Assembly: GCF_000710775.1 (NCBI RefSeq)
Contig: NZ_JOJP01000001.1
Location: 3,154,744 to 3,218,743, forward strand
DNA length: 64,000 bases
Source: Endozoicomonas elysicola
GTDB taxonomy: Bacteria > Pseudomonadota > Gammaproteobacteria > Pseudomonadales > Endozoicomonadaceae
Direction of reading: 5' to 3'
Of this stretch, positions 43,024 through 53,000 are shown piece by piece. The notes beneath the pieces are model-generated. The model saw only the letters and a program-made list of their open reading frames with translations, ran no database searches and was not told the origin of the DNA. Both the position numbers and the translations under genes were made by a program. The first letter of the stretch is position 1; the number at the start of each line of letters is the position of its first letter.

Positions 43024-44199
43024 ATGATGGAAAGCGGTTCCCTGCTCTTCTCTTTTTTTCTTATTTTCACAGGGGCAGCAGTACTCGCCACTGGCGCCTT
43101 ATTCACCCGTCAACCATTACTGGTTGCCTATATTGCGCTTGGAGCGATACTCGGGCCGTTTGGACTGGAAGTTGTAAATGACACCAATCTACTGAATGAC
43201 ATTGCCCATGTCGGTATTATCTTTCTGTTATTTCTGCTCGGGTTGGATATGCAACCCAGTCACCTTGCCCATCTGCTTAAGAAAACCGCTACGGTTGGTC
43301 TGCTGAGCTCATTTCTCTTTGCACTTACCGGTTATGGGCTTGGCCTGGCATTTGGCCTGCCGCAGAATGAGTCGATCATCATTGGTGCAACCATGATGTT
43401 TTCCAGCACCATCATCGGCATCAAGCTCCTCCCGACAACAGTGCTGCACCATAAACATACCGGGGAAATCATGGTTAGCCTCCTGTTATTGCAGGATTTG
43501 ATGGCGATTATTGCTCTGTTGCTACTGTATAATCTTGACCCGTCACACAGTGCCAATTACAGCGAACTGATCATGGCGTTTATTGCCCTGCCCGCTCTGA
43601 TTTTCACTGCCATCATGCTGGTCAAATATCTTCTGCTGCCCTTAATGGCCCGTTTTGACCGTTTCCACGAATACCTGTTCCTGATGGCCCTGGGTTGGTG
43701 TCTCGGTTTCGCAGAGTTGGCGCACAGCTTGAACCTCTCTTATGAGATTGGTGCCTTTATTGCTGGGATCAGTATTGCCACCAGTCCGATAGCACAATAC
43801 ATTGCGATAAACCTGAAACCACTAAGAGACTTTTTCCTGGTTCTGTTCTTCTTTTCAATTGGTGCCAGTTTCAACCTTGATCTGTTAAGCCATGTTCTTA
43901 TCCCTGCTCTTGTGATGACAGGCATCGTGATAGTCATAAAACCGGTGATTTTTGGTTTTCTGCTTCGCAAGGTCAGTGAAAAGCGTTCAACAGCCTGGGA
44001 GGTCGGTTTTCGTTTAGGCCAGACCAGTGAGTTCTCCATACTGATCGCTGCTTTTGCCAGTGGCCAGAACCTGATTGGTGAAGTTTCGGCTCATATTATT
44101 CAGGCTACGGCGATACTCTCACTGATCGTCTCTTCTTATATTGTTGTATTCCGCTTTGAATCGCCGATTGCTTTGTCAGAACGTTTGAGAAGAGATTAA
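43024..44199 (+). CDS. CPA2-type cation:proton antiporter without RCK domain
   Basis: The 391-residue protein consists almost entirely of hydrophobic helices (about 12). It shows the antiporter landmarks VAYIALGAILGPFGLE, HVGIIFLLFLLGLDMQP, ATMMFSSTIIGIKLLP, LLLLQDLMAI and EIGAFIAGISIA. It ends at the membrane domain, unlike the Kef-type protein at 34283 that carries RCK domains. Na+/H+ or K+/H+ exchange is likely; ion and regulation are unknown. Two adjacent ATGs (43024, 43027) could start it. Confidence 0.88.
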   Translation: MMESGSLLFSFFLIFTGAAVLATGALFTRQPLLVAYIALGAILGPFGLEVVNDTNLLNDIAHVGIIFLLFLLGLDMQPSHLAHLLKKTATVGLLSSFLFALTGYGLGLAFGLPQNESIIIGATMMFSSTIIGIKLLPTTVLHHKHTGEIMVSLLLLQDLMAIIALLLLYNLDPSHSANYSELIMAFIALPALIFTAIMLVKYLLLPLMARFDRFHEYLFLMALGWCLGFAELAHSLNLSYEIGAFIAGISIATSPIAQYIAINLKPLRDFFLVLFFFSIGASFNLDLLSHVLIPALVMTGIVIVIKPVIFGFLLRKVSEKRSTAWEVGFRLGQTSEFSILIAAFASGQNLIGEVSAHIIQATAILSLIVSSYIVVFRFESPIALSERLRRD

Positions 44200-44225
44200 T
44201 ACAAAAGAAAGAGGAGGTGTGTCGA

Positions 44226-45377
44226 TTAGCTCCTCCTCTTTCCCATAAAGTGAGGACCGTCATGTACCAGAAGGACTGTATTCTGAGGAAATAGATCACG
44301 ATTAAAATTCGCAGTCCAATCAATCACTTCACCATTTTCATTGACCGCTAAAGTAACATTTCCATTTATGTCAATGATAACTATGGGCCTTCTAATGACT
44401 GGGGCAGCAAAAAAAGCATCGACCTGATCAGAAAAACAGCCAGGAGTTTCTATTTCCTGTAGTCCACTAGAAATAATGTTTCCCCTATCAGGATAAAGAA
44501 CGTCGTTTTGTAAGCGGGCATGGGCACTGGCTTCCAAGACTGAGAAGGTCGGGTCAGCAGCAGGATAGAGCTGCTGCCAGTTTCTGGCGTACTCAGCGAC
44601 CTGACGGCGAAGCTCCCTCGCGTTTGGAGCTATTTCTGGACATTGGTGGGAAATGGAATCATAAAAGCAATTATTATCTCGACTGCTCTGGTAAAAGTGA
44701 TAACCATAAGCTTCCAGCAAACGGGTGACATTATCTTCCTGGATACGGATACAGTCTTCAGCTGTAATAAGGATTTCTCCAGAACTATCAGCAACTGTAG
44801 CTGAACGAGATGGCGGCGGTGCTATCCCAGAAGTATTTACCACGGGTGGGGAAACACCAGCAGAGCTATATATCGGTGGAGGACCTGCAGGAGGAGTATA
44901 GGCCTGCGGTGGCTGTAATGTAGGTGAAAAAGCCGGTGCCATTGGTGCTGGATGGGGTTGCGTCCCAGAAAAAGAATATGCTGGTTGTGTAGACACAGCG
45001 GGTGAATAAGGCGCTGTTTGGACAGGTATCGAAGGTGGTGTATAAAGCGGCGGCTGTATAGATGCAGAAGTTTGAACAGCGGGAGGCTTTGAAGCCGTTG
45101 CAGTACTGGCATCACCGCTGTGATGGTAAAAATACCCAATCACTGCAATACCCAGTACCACGGCAACTGCTCCCGCAGCAATGATTGCTGCAAAAGGACT
45201 GACAGATAAAAATGATGCAACAGCCCCTGCAAGAGCCCCTAAGGCTAACACAGCAAGTCCGGCTACTGCTCTGACAGTCCGGGATTGTGTCCAATGCTTT
45301 GTCTGGCCAACCGTATTATCCGGTTGAGACTGGCTATGGATATAGCCAGCCGGTGCTGGTACTCCAACAGCATTCAT
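44226..45377 (-). CDS. Membrane-anchored OTU-type cysteine protease
   Basis: The 383-residue protein has two hydrophobic helices (about residues 36-58 and 62-83), a proline-rich linker (about 97-195, with many PP pairs) and a C-terminal OTU-like domain. The catalytic signature is SRDNNCFYDSIS with Asp-234 and Cys-237, and the late histidine is in VLLVHDGPHFMGKR (His-376). OTU proteases remove ubiquitin in eukaryotes, and several bacterial pathogens and symbionts use them as effectors. Activity on ubiquitin is inferred. The membrane anchor and proline spacer could present the domain at a membrane or phagosome. It is a single gene, convergent with the antiporter. Confidence 0.82.
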   Translation of the reverse strand: MNAVGVPAPAGYIHSQSQPDNTVGQTKHWTQSRTVRAVAGLAVLALGALAGAVASFLSVSPFAAIIAAGAVAVVLGIAVIGYFYHHSGDASTATASKPPAVQTSASIQPPLYTPPSIPVQTAPYSPAVSTQPAYSFSGTQPHPAPMAPAFSPTLQPPQAYTPPAGPPPIYSSAGVSPPVVNTSGIAPPPSRSATVADSSGEILITAEDCIRIQEDNVTRLLEAYGYHFYQSSRDNNCFYDSISHQCPEIAPNARELRRQVAEYARNWQQLYPAADPTFSVLEASAHARLQNDVLYPDRGNIISSGLQEIETPGCFSDQVDAFFAAPVIRRPIVIIDINGNVTLAVNENGEVIDWTANFNRDLFPQNTVLLVHDGPHFMGKRRS

Positions 45378-45546
45378 TGCGTCATGCCTGTCTGAATAAA
45401 TAGTAAATAGTCATGTATTGGACTATTTATTAGTTCTATAGTTCAAACCAAACTCGAATCAAGAAGAGACCCTAAAGCTCAGGAGTCTGTCGGCTAAGCC
45501 CGACATGCTCCTGGAATACTGTGTAAAATAGAACAATAACCACCTG

Positions 45547-46596
45547 TCAGGAAAAGAATCGACTGGTATTAAACCTTCCCCACCATTTCATCAGGGTATT
45601 ATCCAGAGCAGACTCTGCTGCCAGTCCAAGTTTATCGGCAACACCTTTTTTCATCACATATTCAATCTGAACCAGGTCTGCCTCATCCACCTTTTGATAA
45701 ATGTACTCATCACTGGTACTGATCTCATCAATCAGATTCAGTGATAGCGCTTTCTGGCCGTACCAGATTTCACCCGTAGATACCTGATCAATTTCAACAA
45801 CTTCCCGCTCAGCCTTTACAAAATCTTTGAACAGTTCATGGGTATCTTCCATATCCTGGATAAACTTCTTCCGTCCTTTTTCGGTATTTTCACCCAGCAT
45901 GGTTAACGTGCGCTTATATTCCCCAGCGGTGTGCAACTCAATATCAACATCGTGCTTTTTCAGCAGGCGATGCACATTTGGTAGCTGAGCCATGACACCA
46001 ATTGAGCCTAATACGGCAAATGGTGCAGCAACAATATGATTAGCAACACAGGCCATCATATAACCACCACTCGCAGCTACTTTATCTACAGTTACCGTCA
46101 GTTTGATACCCTTATCCCGGATTCTCTTCAGCTGTGATGCTGCCAGACCATAGGAATGAACCATGCCTCCGCCACTTTCCAAACGAACAACCACCTCATC
46201 CCGCTCTTTATCAGCTAGGGAAAGTACGGCCGTAATCTCTTCACGCAGAGATTTGACGGCTGATGCCTTGATATCGCCGTGGAAATCGAGAACGAAAACT
46301 CTGGGCTTGATCGCTTCATCAGCCTCTTTATTTTTTTTCGCCTTTTTCTCAAGCTTTGCCTTTTCTTTCTCTTCCTTAGCTTCTTTTTTCAACTGTTCTT
46401 TATCAAATAATGCATGTTTCAGGTCATTCTGCAGGTGTTCGTAATGCTCGTTCAGGCGGGTAATCTCAAGATGTCCCTTATGCATTTTCTTTGCTTTCTG
46501 ACCGATTGCGGTGACCAAGGCAACCAAAATCGCTACACCACCAATCAGCGTAACGGTTTTTGCCAGAAACAGAATAAAGTCTGCCAAATACTCCAA
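45547..46596 (-). CDS. sohB: Inner-membrane serine peptidase SohB (S49 family)
   Basis: SohB is a periplasmic-facing signal-peptide-peptidase-like protease that suppresses loss of DegP in E. coli. The 349-residue protein has an N-terminal anchor (residues 7-31), a highly charged Lys/Glu linker (about 60-95), and the S49 core with PRVFVLDFHGDIKAS, VVVRLESGGGMVH and the catalytic serine in DKVAASGGYMMACVA (Ser-176). It starts at TTG 46596: GGAGGT lies five bases upstream, and the N-terminus aligns with E. coli SohB only from this codon. No ATG fits. Confidence 0.95.
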   Translation of the reverse strand: MEYLADFILFLAKTVTLIGGVAILVALVTAIGQKAKKMHKGHLEITRLNEHYEHLQNDLKHALFDKEQLKKEAKEEKEKAKLEKKAKKNKEADEAIKPRVFVLDFHGDIKASAVKSLREEITAVLSLADKERDEVVVRLESGGGMVHSYGLAASQLKRIRDKGIKLTVTVDKVAASGGYMMACVANHIVAAPFAVLGSIGVMAQLPNVHRLLKKHDVDIELHTAGEYKRTLTMLGENTEKGRKKFIQDMEDTHELFKDFVKAEREVVEIDQVSTGEIWYGQKALSLNLIDEISTSDEYIYQKVDEADLVQIEYVMKKGVADKLGLAAESALDNTLMKWWGRFNTSRFFS

Positions 46597-46712
46597 AAGG
46601 ACCTCCTTATAAGGTGTATGAGTTCCAATATTAAAATTGCCTATAGGATAACTGATTTATCAGTGCTGGGGACTATAAAAAATCGTGAGGCAGGAAATAC
46701 TTTACGCAAGTG

Positions 46713-46734
46713 AATTCATACAAGTGTTTGAATT
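46713..46734. promoter_or_regulatory. PsrA-type operator before the SCP2 gene
   Basis: Arms AATTCATACA and TGTTTGAATT around spacer AG match 21 of 22 bases of the operator at 11628-11649. It lies directly before the -35 box of the predicted promoter. Confidence 0.65.
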
Positions 46735-46737
46735 GCA

Positions 46738-46766
46738 TTGACACATTCGGCCAATACTCATAACCT
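46738..46766 (+). promoter_or_regulatory. Predicted promoter of the SCP2 gene
   Basis: A consensus TTGACA (46738-46743) is followed after 17 bp by TAACCT (46761-46766), a weak -10. The PsrA-type site ends four bases before the -35 box. Confidence 0.5.
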
Positions 46767-46818
46767 TCTTTTTGTTGAAGACAGAAATGCTTAACGCCAA
46801 GAAAAAGGATAAGAGAAT

Positions 46819-47133
46819 ATGAGCACAGTTGCTGAAATCATTGAGTCCATGAAAACCCGTTTTAATGCTGATGCTGCAGCTGGCCTCGATGAGGTTTTCC
46901 AGTTTGATATTGAAGATGCTGATACCTACCATCTGGTTATTAAAGATGGCAACTTCGATATCGTTGCTGGCGTCCATGACGACCCAAGCGTAACACTGAT
47001 CATGGACAGTGAAACCATGGTCGGCGTGATGTCTGGCGAAATGGATGGCATGCAGGCATTTATGATGGGTAAACTGCGCGCTGAAGGCAACATGATGTTA
47101 GCGACCAAGCTTAATGCCCTTTTCCCGAACTGA
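46819..47133 (+). CDS. SCP2 sterol/lipid-binding domain protein
   Basis: The 104-residue protein is a stand-alone SCP2 domain: FNADAAAGLDEVFQFDIEDA, the beta-strands YHLVIKDGNFDIVAGVHDDP, and the conserved MVGVMSGEMDGMQAFMMGKLRAEGNMMLATKL helix pair that lines the lipid pocket (quoted in parts: MSGEMDGMQAFMMGK, then MMLATKL). Bacterial members bind fatty acids, acyl-CoA or sterols. The ATG has AAAGGAT upstream. The PsrA-type operator in front of it fits a fatty-acid-responsive role. Confidence 0.9.
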   Translation: MSTVAEIIESMKTRFNADAAAGLDEVFQFDIEDADTYHLVIKDGNFDIVAGVHDDPSVTLIMDSETMVGVMSGEMDGMQAFMMGKLRAEGNMMLATKLNALFPN

Positions 47134-47180
47134 TAGACGACTATTTACTGAAATATTGTCTTAAGAAAAACTCATCCCAT

Positions 47181-47217
47181 AAAAGCCAGCCCTGTTCACT
47201 TCCCAGGCTGGTTTTTT
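47181..47217 (+). terminator. Intrinsic terminator of the SCP2 gene
   Basis: A GC-rich stem CCAGCC/GGCTGG (47186-47191 with 47206-47211), flanked by complementary A and T runs, ends in TTTTTT about 50 nt after the stop codon. Confidence 0.85.
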
Positions 47218-47372
47218 ATCCTCCAGGCCCTTGCATAATTGTGAAACGTATCTCACATCTAGGCACTACATTGCCACTTATCCGTAAATAGCGACCGTTT
47301 ATCTCGAATGAAGTGAGAACTCAAGCGGGAAAAGATATACAATTCCTGACTTTTAATAACAATAAAAACACC

Positions 47373-47831
47373 ATGGATGAAAAGATAAGAGAGCGCGTAC
47401 CTGAAAAATCGGGTGGCTTTACTCTGGTTGAATTGATCATCACCCTCGCAGTGCTGGGTATACTGTCGGCTATTGCCTACCCTTCTCTTACCCAGAGTAT
47501 CGCCAACAATCAGGTTCGCAGTCAGGCCGAAGAAATTCAAAGCATTCTGGCATTTGCCCGCTCAGAAGCAATCACTCGTGGTACGGATGTCGTAATTTCA
47601 CCCGATAATGGCTGGGCGGGAAGTGATGGCACGGTAACCGCAAATGGCACTACCATTCTTCAACTTGCCCCCCTTTCCGGTAGCACCATCACGTCAACGG
47701 CAACCCAGTTCAGCTTTGATGCACGGGGGCTTTTCACCGGTGCCAATGTTTCTGTCAGTAATACCGATGCTTCTCATACCGCAACAGTGAGTATTGATAG
47801 CGGTGGAGCTACATCACTGTCCGTACAGTAA
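47373..47831 (+). CDS. fimT: Minor pseudopilin FimT/FimU (GspH-type)
   Basis: This is the first minor pilin of a complete type IV pilus minor-pilin operon. It has a hydrophilic leader ending in Gly, the prepilin peptidase site GG|FTLVEL with Glu-5, the hydrophobic helix IITLAVLGILSAIAYPSL, and a GspH/FimT-type beta domain (AFARSEAITRGTDVVISPDN). The mature end has the typical FSFDARGLFTG. ATG 47373 gives a 15-residue leader and 152 residues in total. A longer frame from a GTG at 47313 is possible, and neither start has a strong ribosome binding site. FimT and FimU cannot be separated by eye. Confidence 0.87.
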   Translation: MDEKIRERVPEKSGGFTLVELIITLAVLGILSAIAYPSLTQSIANNQVRSQAEEIQSILAFARSEAITRGTDVVISPDNGWAGSDGTVTANGTTILQLAPLSGSTITSTATQFSFDARGLFTGANVSVSNTDASHTATVSIDSGGATSLSVQ

Positions 47832-47878
47832 GTGCGGGGCTAGGAATGCCGGATACAACAATATGCAGGGAATGAATC

Positions 47879-48430
47879 ATGAGAAGAAATAATGGCTTTA
47901 CCATGATTGAAGTACTGGTGGCCATGATCATCATATCAGTAGGACTTTTAGGGATCGCTGGCCTGGTCGTCGAATCCAGAAAGAATATTGTTGAAGTACA
48001 ACAGCGATCCACTGCCTTACAACTGGCTGAGGATCTCTTGGCCCGAATTAATGCCAATAATTCAGGATTGACGAGCTACAACGGCACTATTACTGCCACC
48101 CCAGTTCAGCCGGGAACGCTATGTAACGGTGCAAACTCTAACTGCACACCAGCGCAAACAGCCGCCTTTGACCTCTGGCAATGGGGCTCTGCCCTCTACG
48201 GTAATGAGGTACAGACTGCTGCAAATAACAATGCAGGCGGCCTCATTTCACCACTGGCATGCATCAACATCAATAATACCGACGTAACCCTGACCATCGT
48301 GTGGCGGGGAAAATTTACCCGCCCCGATACGCGGCCAGCGGTTACTTGCGGAGACGCTGACACTGACTATCGATCAACAGTGGATAATGATCTTCGCCGG
48401 GTAATGGTGATAGAAACCACCATCAGCTAG
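47879..48430 (+). CDS. pilV: Type IV pilus minor pilin PilV
   Basis: The 183-residue prepilin has a very short leader MRRNNG, cleavage before Phe-7 (FTMIEVLVAMIIISVGLLG), the PilV-typical AGLVVESRKNIVEVQQRSTA region and several cysteines (CNGANSNC, ACININN, TCGDADTDYR) that probably form disulfides. Minor pilins PilV-W-X form the priming complex with PilY1 at the pilus tip. The gene stops one base before the frame leading into pilW. Confidence 0.92.
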   Translation: MRRNNGFTMIEVLVAMIIISVGLLGIAGLVVESRKNIVEVQQRSTALQLAEDLLARINANNSGLTSYNGTITATPVQPGTLCNGANSNCTPAQTAAFDLWQWGSALYGNEVQTAANNNAGGLISPLACININNTDVTLTIVWRGKFTRPDTRPAVTCGDADTDYRSTVDNDLRRVMVIETTIS

Positions 48431-48457
48431 GTGCAGTACATGGATGCGAGGAAAGTC

Positions 48458-49390
48458 ATGATTAAAATCTCATGGGTTATCACCAGTCATAATAGACAAC
48501 AGGGGTTTACCCTGGTTGAACTGATGGTCGCTGTCACCCTGTCATTATTTCTGCTTGCGGGTGTCGCTGTTCTCTATCTGAACACATTTACTGCTCAGCG
48601 TGACAGCAGTGCAATGATTACTCTGAATGATAATGCCCGCACGGCATTGACGATCATTTCACGTGATCTTAGGTCTGCCGGGTATAACAATGGCTTACCT
48701 CCAGGAAGCATCAGTCAAAATGGTCTGACGGTTACTGATGATTGCAGCGGCATTGCTGCTGCATTAACCCCTTCCCCCGCATTTATGGCTGGCCGAGCCA
48801 GTAACGATATTTTCGGATGTGCTGCAGGGCAGACCGGTAACTATACGGCTACGGATGGCTTGCCTTCTGACTGGCTGCTTTTCAGGGGAACCGTCGGCGA
48901 ATTGGTGAACACTCCTCTGACAAACACTAATTACCTGGTCGCCAATACCCAGGAAGGCCGTCTTTTTCGTTCAGCCACAGCCCCCTTGATTTCTGACGAC
49001 CAGCAGGTCCGTGAATATCAGTTCAGCCTGTTTTATCTTCGGGACAATCAGTTAAAACTGACCCGTCTGGCTAATGACGCACTGGTTGAAACCACACTCG
49101 CCAACAATATAGAAGCCATGCGGGTATTTCTGGGCATTGATGATGACGGCGATGGCCAGATTAACCGTTACCAGGGAACACCGGCTAACACAAACACCTG
49201 GACTGAACAGCAATGGAATGAAGTACAGAGCATTAAGCTCTACCTGCTAACCACAACGGATCAGGTCAATAATTATGAGGACCATCGCACCTACCAGATG
49301 GGTGATATTACCGTTCAGCCCGATGGTGATAGTCGTCATCGTCGTTTAGCCAGTACCACCATCTATCTATACAACCATGCCTATCGGTGA
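48458..49390 (+). CDS. pilW: Type IV pilus minor pilin PilW
   Basis: The 310-residue prepilin has the leader ending RQQG, cleavage before FTLVELMVAVTLSLFLLAGV, then the PilW features NARTALTIISRDLRSAGYN and the IDDDGDGQINRY Asp-rich loop, which could bind calcium. It ends RRLASTTIYLYNHAYR. GAGGAAAG just before ATG 48458 decides the start over GTG 48431 and ATG 48440. It lies six bases before pilX. Confidence 0.93.
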   Translation: MIKISWVITSHNRQQGFTLVELMVAVTLSLFLLAGVAVLYLNTFTAQRDSSAMITLNDNARTALTIISRDLRSAGYNNGLPPGSISQNGLTVTDDCSGIAAALTPSPAFMAGRASNDIFGCAAGQTGNYTATDGLPSDWLLFRGTVGELVNTPLTNTNYLVANTQEGRLFRSATAPLISDDQQVREYQFSLFYLRDNQLKLTRLANDALVETTLANNIEAMRVFLGIDDDGDGQINRYQGTPANTNTWTEQQWNEVQSIKLYLLTTTDQVNNYEDHRTYQMGDITVQPDGDSRHRRLASTTIYLYNHAYR

Positions 49391-49396
49391 CCAGAG

Positions 49397-49954
49397 ATGA
49401 AACAGTTCAAATCACAACAGAGCGGCATGATTCTGATGGTATCTCTGTTGTTTCTCATGATGCTGACCACGATTGCTGTCACACTGGTGAACCAATCCAG
49501 CAGGTCACCACGCATGATAGCCAATGCGGAAATAAAACTGATCACGTTTAATCAGGCGCAGGCAACGCTCAACCAGATTGCCGTTTTGGATATGACTGAA
49601 TTTGACCGGGGGATCTGTGGCTCAGAACACGCTCCCTATAACCCAATCGATCCAGACAGCTCACTGACACAGGCTCAGCAGACGGCTCATACCTGTGGTG
49701 CTAATAATGCAGCACCCAGTCCAAGTATCCATTATCAGGCATCCAGCCAGACAGTACCCCGCAGTGAAGATGCCAGTGGGGTTGGTAAATACAGTGTTGA
49801 GTTTTATCAGATCCAAACGGACAGTGCGCAGTCAGGCATAACAACTTCGCTGGCCATGAACACCTATAAAGTGATGTTAGGTGAACAGGGCGGATCGGCG
49901 ACAGGGGACCAGAACGTCATTGTCGGGATCTCAACGCCAGCGGCAAGTCCATAG
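49397..49954 (+). CDS. pilX: Type IV pilus assembly protein PilX
   Basis: The 185-residue protein has the PilX N-terminus QSGMILMVSLLFLMMLTTIAV, in which Met replaces Phe at the first mature position, as is common in PilX. It keeps the SRSPRMIANAEIKLITFNQAQ helix and has two cysteines in the globular part (GICGSEH, HTCGANN). It contributes to the minor-pilin priming complex. It lies between pilW and pilY1 in the operon. Confidence 0.9.
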   Translation: MKQFKSQQSGMILMVSLLFLMMLTTIAVTLVNQSSRSPRMIANAEIKLITFNQAQATLNQIAVLDMTEFDRGICGSEHAPYNPIDPDSSLTQAQQTAHTCGANNAAPSPSIHYQASSQTVPRSEDASGVGKYSVEFYQIQTDSAQSGITTSLAMNTYKVMLGEQGGSATGDQNVIVGISTPAASP

Positions 49955-50024
49955 AAAAAGATACGAATCATGTCAGGAAACTCTGACTTCAGCATAAAAA
50001 ATCAATAACAAATTTGGTCGTGGA

Positions 50025-53000
50025 ATGTGGCATAAAGAGATTTTACAACGCATCAAAATGGCAGCAATCGTTGCTGTCCTGTTACAGCATCAGCTTATAG
50101 CCAGTGCTGATGATACAGAACTATTTACCGGTGCCAATATTAACAATAATGCCCGCCCCCAAGTGATGATCATTCTTGACACTTCGGGGAGTATGGGCTG
50201 GGATGCTCCAAAGGCCGAATACAATTCATCGAATATATATCCATTGCATGACAAATATCCGGACCCTGATGCCTATTATAAAAAGCCAGATAATGCCCCG
50301 AAGAGTTCCAGTGAATGTAAAAAGAAAAATGGGAAGTGGAAGTGCCTAGGTAACTATTTAAATTGGTACAAGCAGCCTGTTGAGAAGCGAATTACATTAG
50401 CCAGAGAATCCATCAGGCAGTTAATCAACGATAATTCAAATGTTGATTTTGGTTTGGCTGCATTCATTGATGGTGATTATAGCGGTTACGGTGGTTATAT
50501 TCGTCACCGTATCTCTGAAAATGGCGGTAATATTGTTAATGATTTAAACAACCTGGATCCTGATGGAGGGACTCCCTTGTGCGGCGCCTACTATGAAGTT
50601 CTGAATTTTTTCACTGGACGGGATCTGTACAGAGCACAATATACCAGTAGTCGGGACACCAGTGTTGAGAGTCAGGTTGGCAGTCAATACAAAACAACGA
50701 ATGAATATGGCGATATTCCTGTAATAAAACCATGCCAAAACCTGTATATCATTTATGTCACTGATGGCGAACCAAGTACAGAATCCAGTGTTAACAGCAC
50801 AATAAAGTCAGACACAGATTTAAAAATTGGTGGTACTACGCGCATTACTTCATGTGCCAAATACGAAGATAATGGCGGTGACATGAGTGAAAACTGCCTT
50901 CCGAAACTGGCTGAATATTTAGCTAACCCCGGAGCAGGCGGACTTGATAATGACACCGCTACAGGCAATCAGAAAGCATTTACTTATACAATCGGATTTG
51001 CGACTGACCAACAATTATTGAGAGATACAGCAGACAAGGGAAATGGTGTCTGTTACACAACAGTAGGAACCAATACAGACTCAACCACCGGCTGCGTTGT
51101 CGTTAATGATATAGCAGCCGCATTCCAGGGAGCGCTTGGAGAAATTCTGCAACAGACAAGCACCTTTGTGTCTCCTGCCGTTGCCGTGAACAGTTTCAAA
51201 AGAACGGAATCACTGGATAACGCTTACTATGCAATGTTCCTGCCCTCAGAATCGTCACGCTGGACGGGTAATCTCAAGAAACTGAAGATTTATAAAGGAG
51301 ACTCAACAACCGGTTGTAATGCCCTTGATATTCATACACAGGGTATAGTGGTTGATCGTGGATGTGACCCAGCATTAGACGATGGCAGCAATCGTATTGC
51401 CGATGGCCGCAGCACCTACTGGAATACCATAAATGATGGCAGTGAAGTCGGCAGCGGTGGACTGGGTGCGGCACTGTTAAATGCCCGTGGGACTTTCTAC
51501 ACAAACATTGTTAACAACTCAGGCAATGAATATCTGGGTTCGGTGGACAATATTGATGTTTCAAGATTTGGTATTAGTGATAGCGCAAACTATACCACCG
51601 CTAACCTGATTAACTGGATCAAGGGACTCGATAATGATGGCAATACACTCAGTTGGGTGTTGGGTGACATTCTTCACTCCAGACCCGTTACTTTGAATTA
51701 TGGAGATACCGACGGAACCGGTACCGAATACAATGACACCAACCCAAATTTACGTCTGGTTTTTGGTACAAACTACGGAATGCTTCATTTTATAGAAGAC
51801 CAGGGTAATTCTGTTGTTGAAAACTGGTCATTCTTTGCGGGTGAAACAGCAAGCAACATTCCAAAGCTCTATGAGAACCGTGATGACGTTGGCCACCCCT
51901 ATGGGCTTGATGGTCAGGTGAGTGTTATCCGCCTTGATTACAACAATGATGGTAATATCAAGCATACCGATGGTGATCGAATGATCCTCTATTTTGGTAT
52001 GCGCAGGGGAGGCAACAGTTATTACGCCATTGATGTATCCAATCCGGACGGTGCCCCCACCCTGCTCTGGCGTATTGACAATCAAACTGCTGGATATTCA
52101 GAACTGGGGCAAAGCTGGTCCACTCCAGTACCTATGATTATTCCGGGTCATCGTGAAGTTATTTCTACAACAGAATCAGGCATCACAACAAACACCATTA
52201 ATTACAAGTATGTACTGGCATTCGGTGCAGGCTATGACAGTACAAATGATGATGATCGTATTGGCGAAGCTTTCACAGATGCCAATGGTGATACGCATAC
52301 CGTCAGAAAGTATTCTCAAAAAGGACGAGGGTTATTTTTTGTTGATGCGGCAACAGGAGCGCTCGTTAAATCGTTTACAGCACCGGATGATATCTCAACT
52401 GCAAACTCGGTACAGTACGAAAGCAGCCTTCTCAAATGGAGCGTTGTCTCATCACCTGCCCCCATGGACAGTAATGGGGATGGCCTGATTGATCGGGTTT
52501 ATTTTTCCGATACTGGCGGCAATGTGCTCAGGATTGACATTGGCAAGGTTTATCTGGATGCGAACGCACCTAATGCAGAAAGCTCAATATGGTCAATGAT
52601 AAAACTGGCAAAACTGGGTGCTGATGAAACTGATGTACGACCTTCACCGGATCTGAGCAGTGATCGACGCTTCATGTACCAACCGGAACTTGTCAGAACC
52701 ACCTATCGTGGCACCGCTTATGATGCTGTTGTGCTAGGAAGCGGTAATCGAGCTAACCCTATGGCAACTACCAATACTGACCGCTACTACGTCATTCGCG
52801 ATAGGAACATTTTTTACACTCGGTTTGGCAACTGTAATAGCTGTACCACTCCGCCCGGAGTGATTACCAATAACGACTTGTACGATGCCAGCAGTAATCT
52901 GATACAACAGGGAACTGATGAACAAAAAGCAGGAGCTCTGTCATTACTGGACACTAAAAGTGGCTGGTATATAAACCTTTCTGCTTCAGGTGAAAAAACA

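Noticed and set aside
46163-46444. 93-codon frame antisense to sohB, rich in Ser and Phe
   Set aside because: It mirrors the Lys/Glu-rich linker of sohB; an artefact of low-complexity coding sequence.
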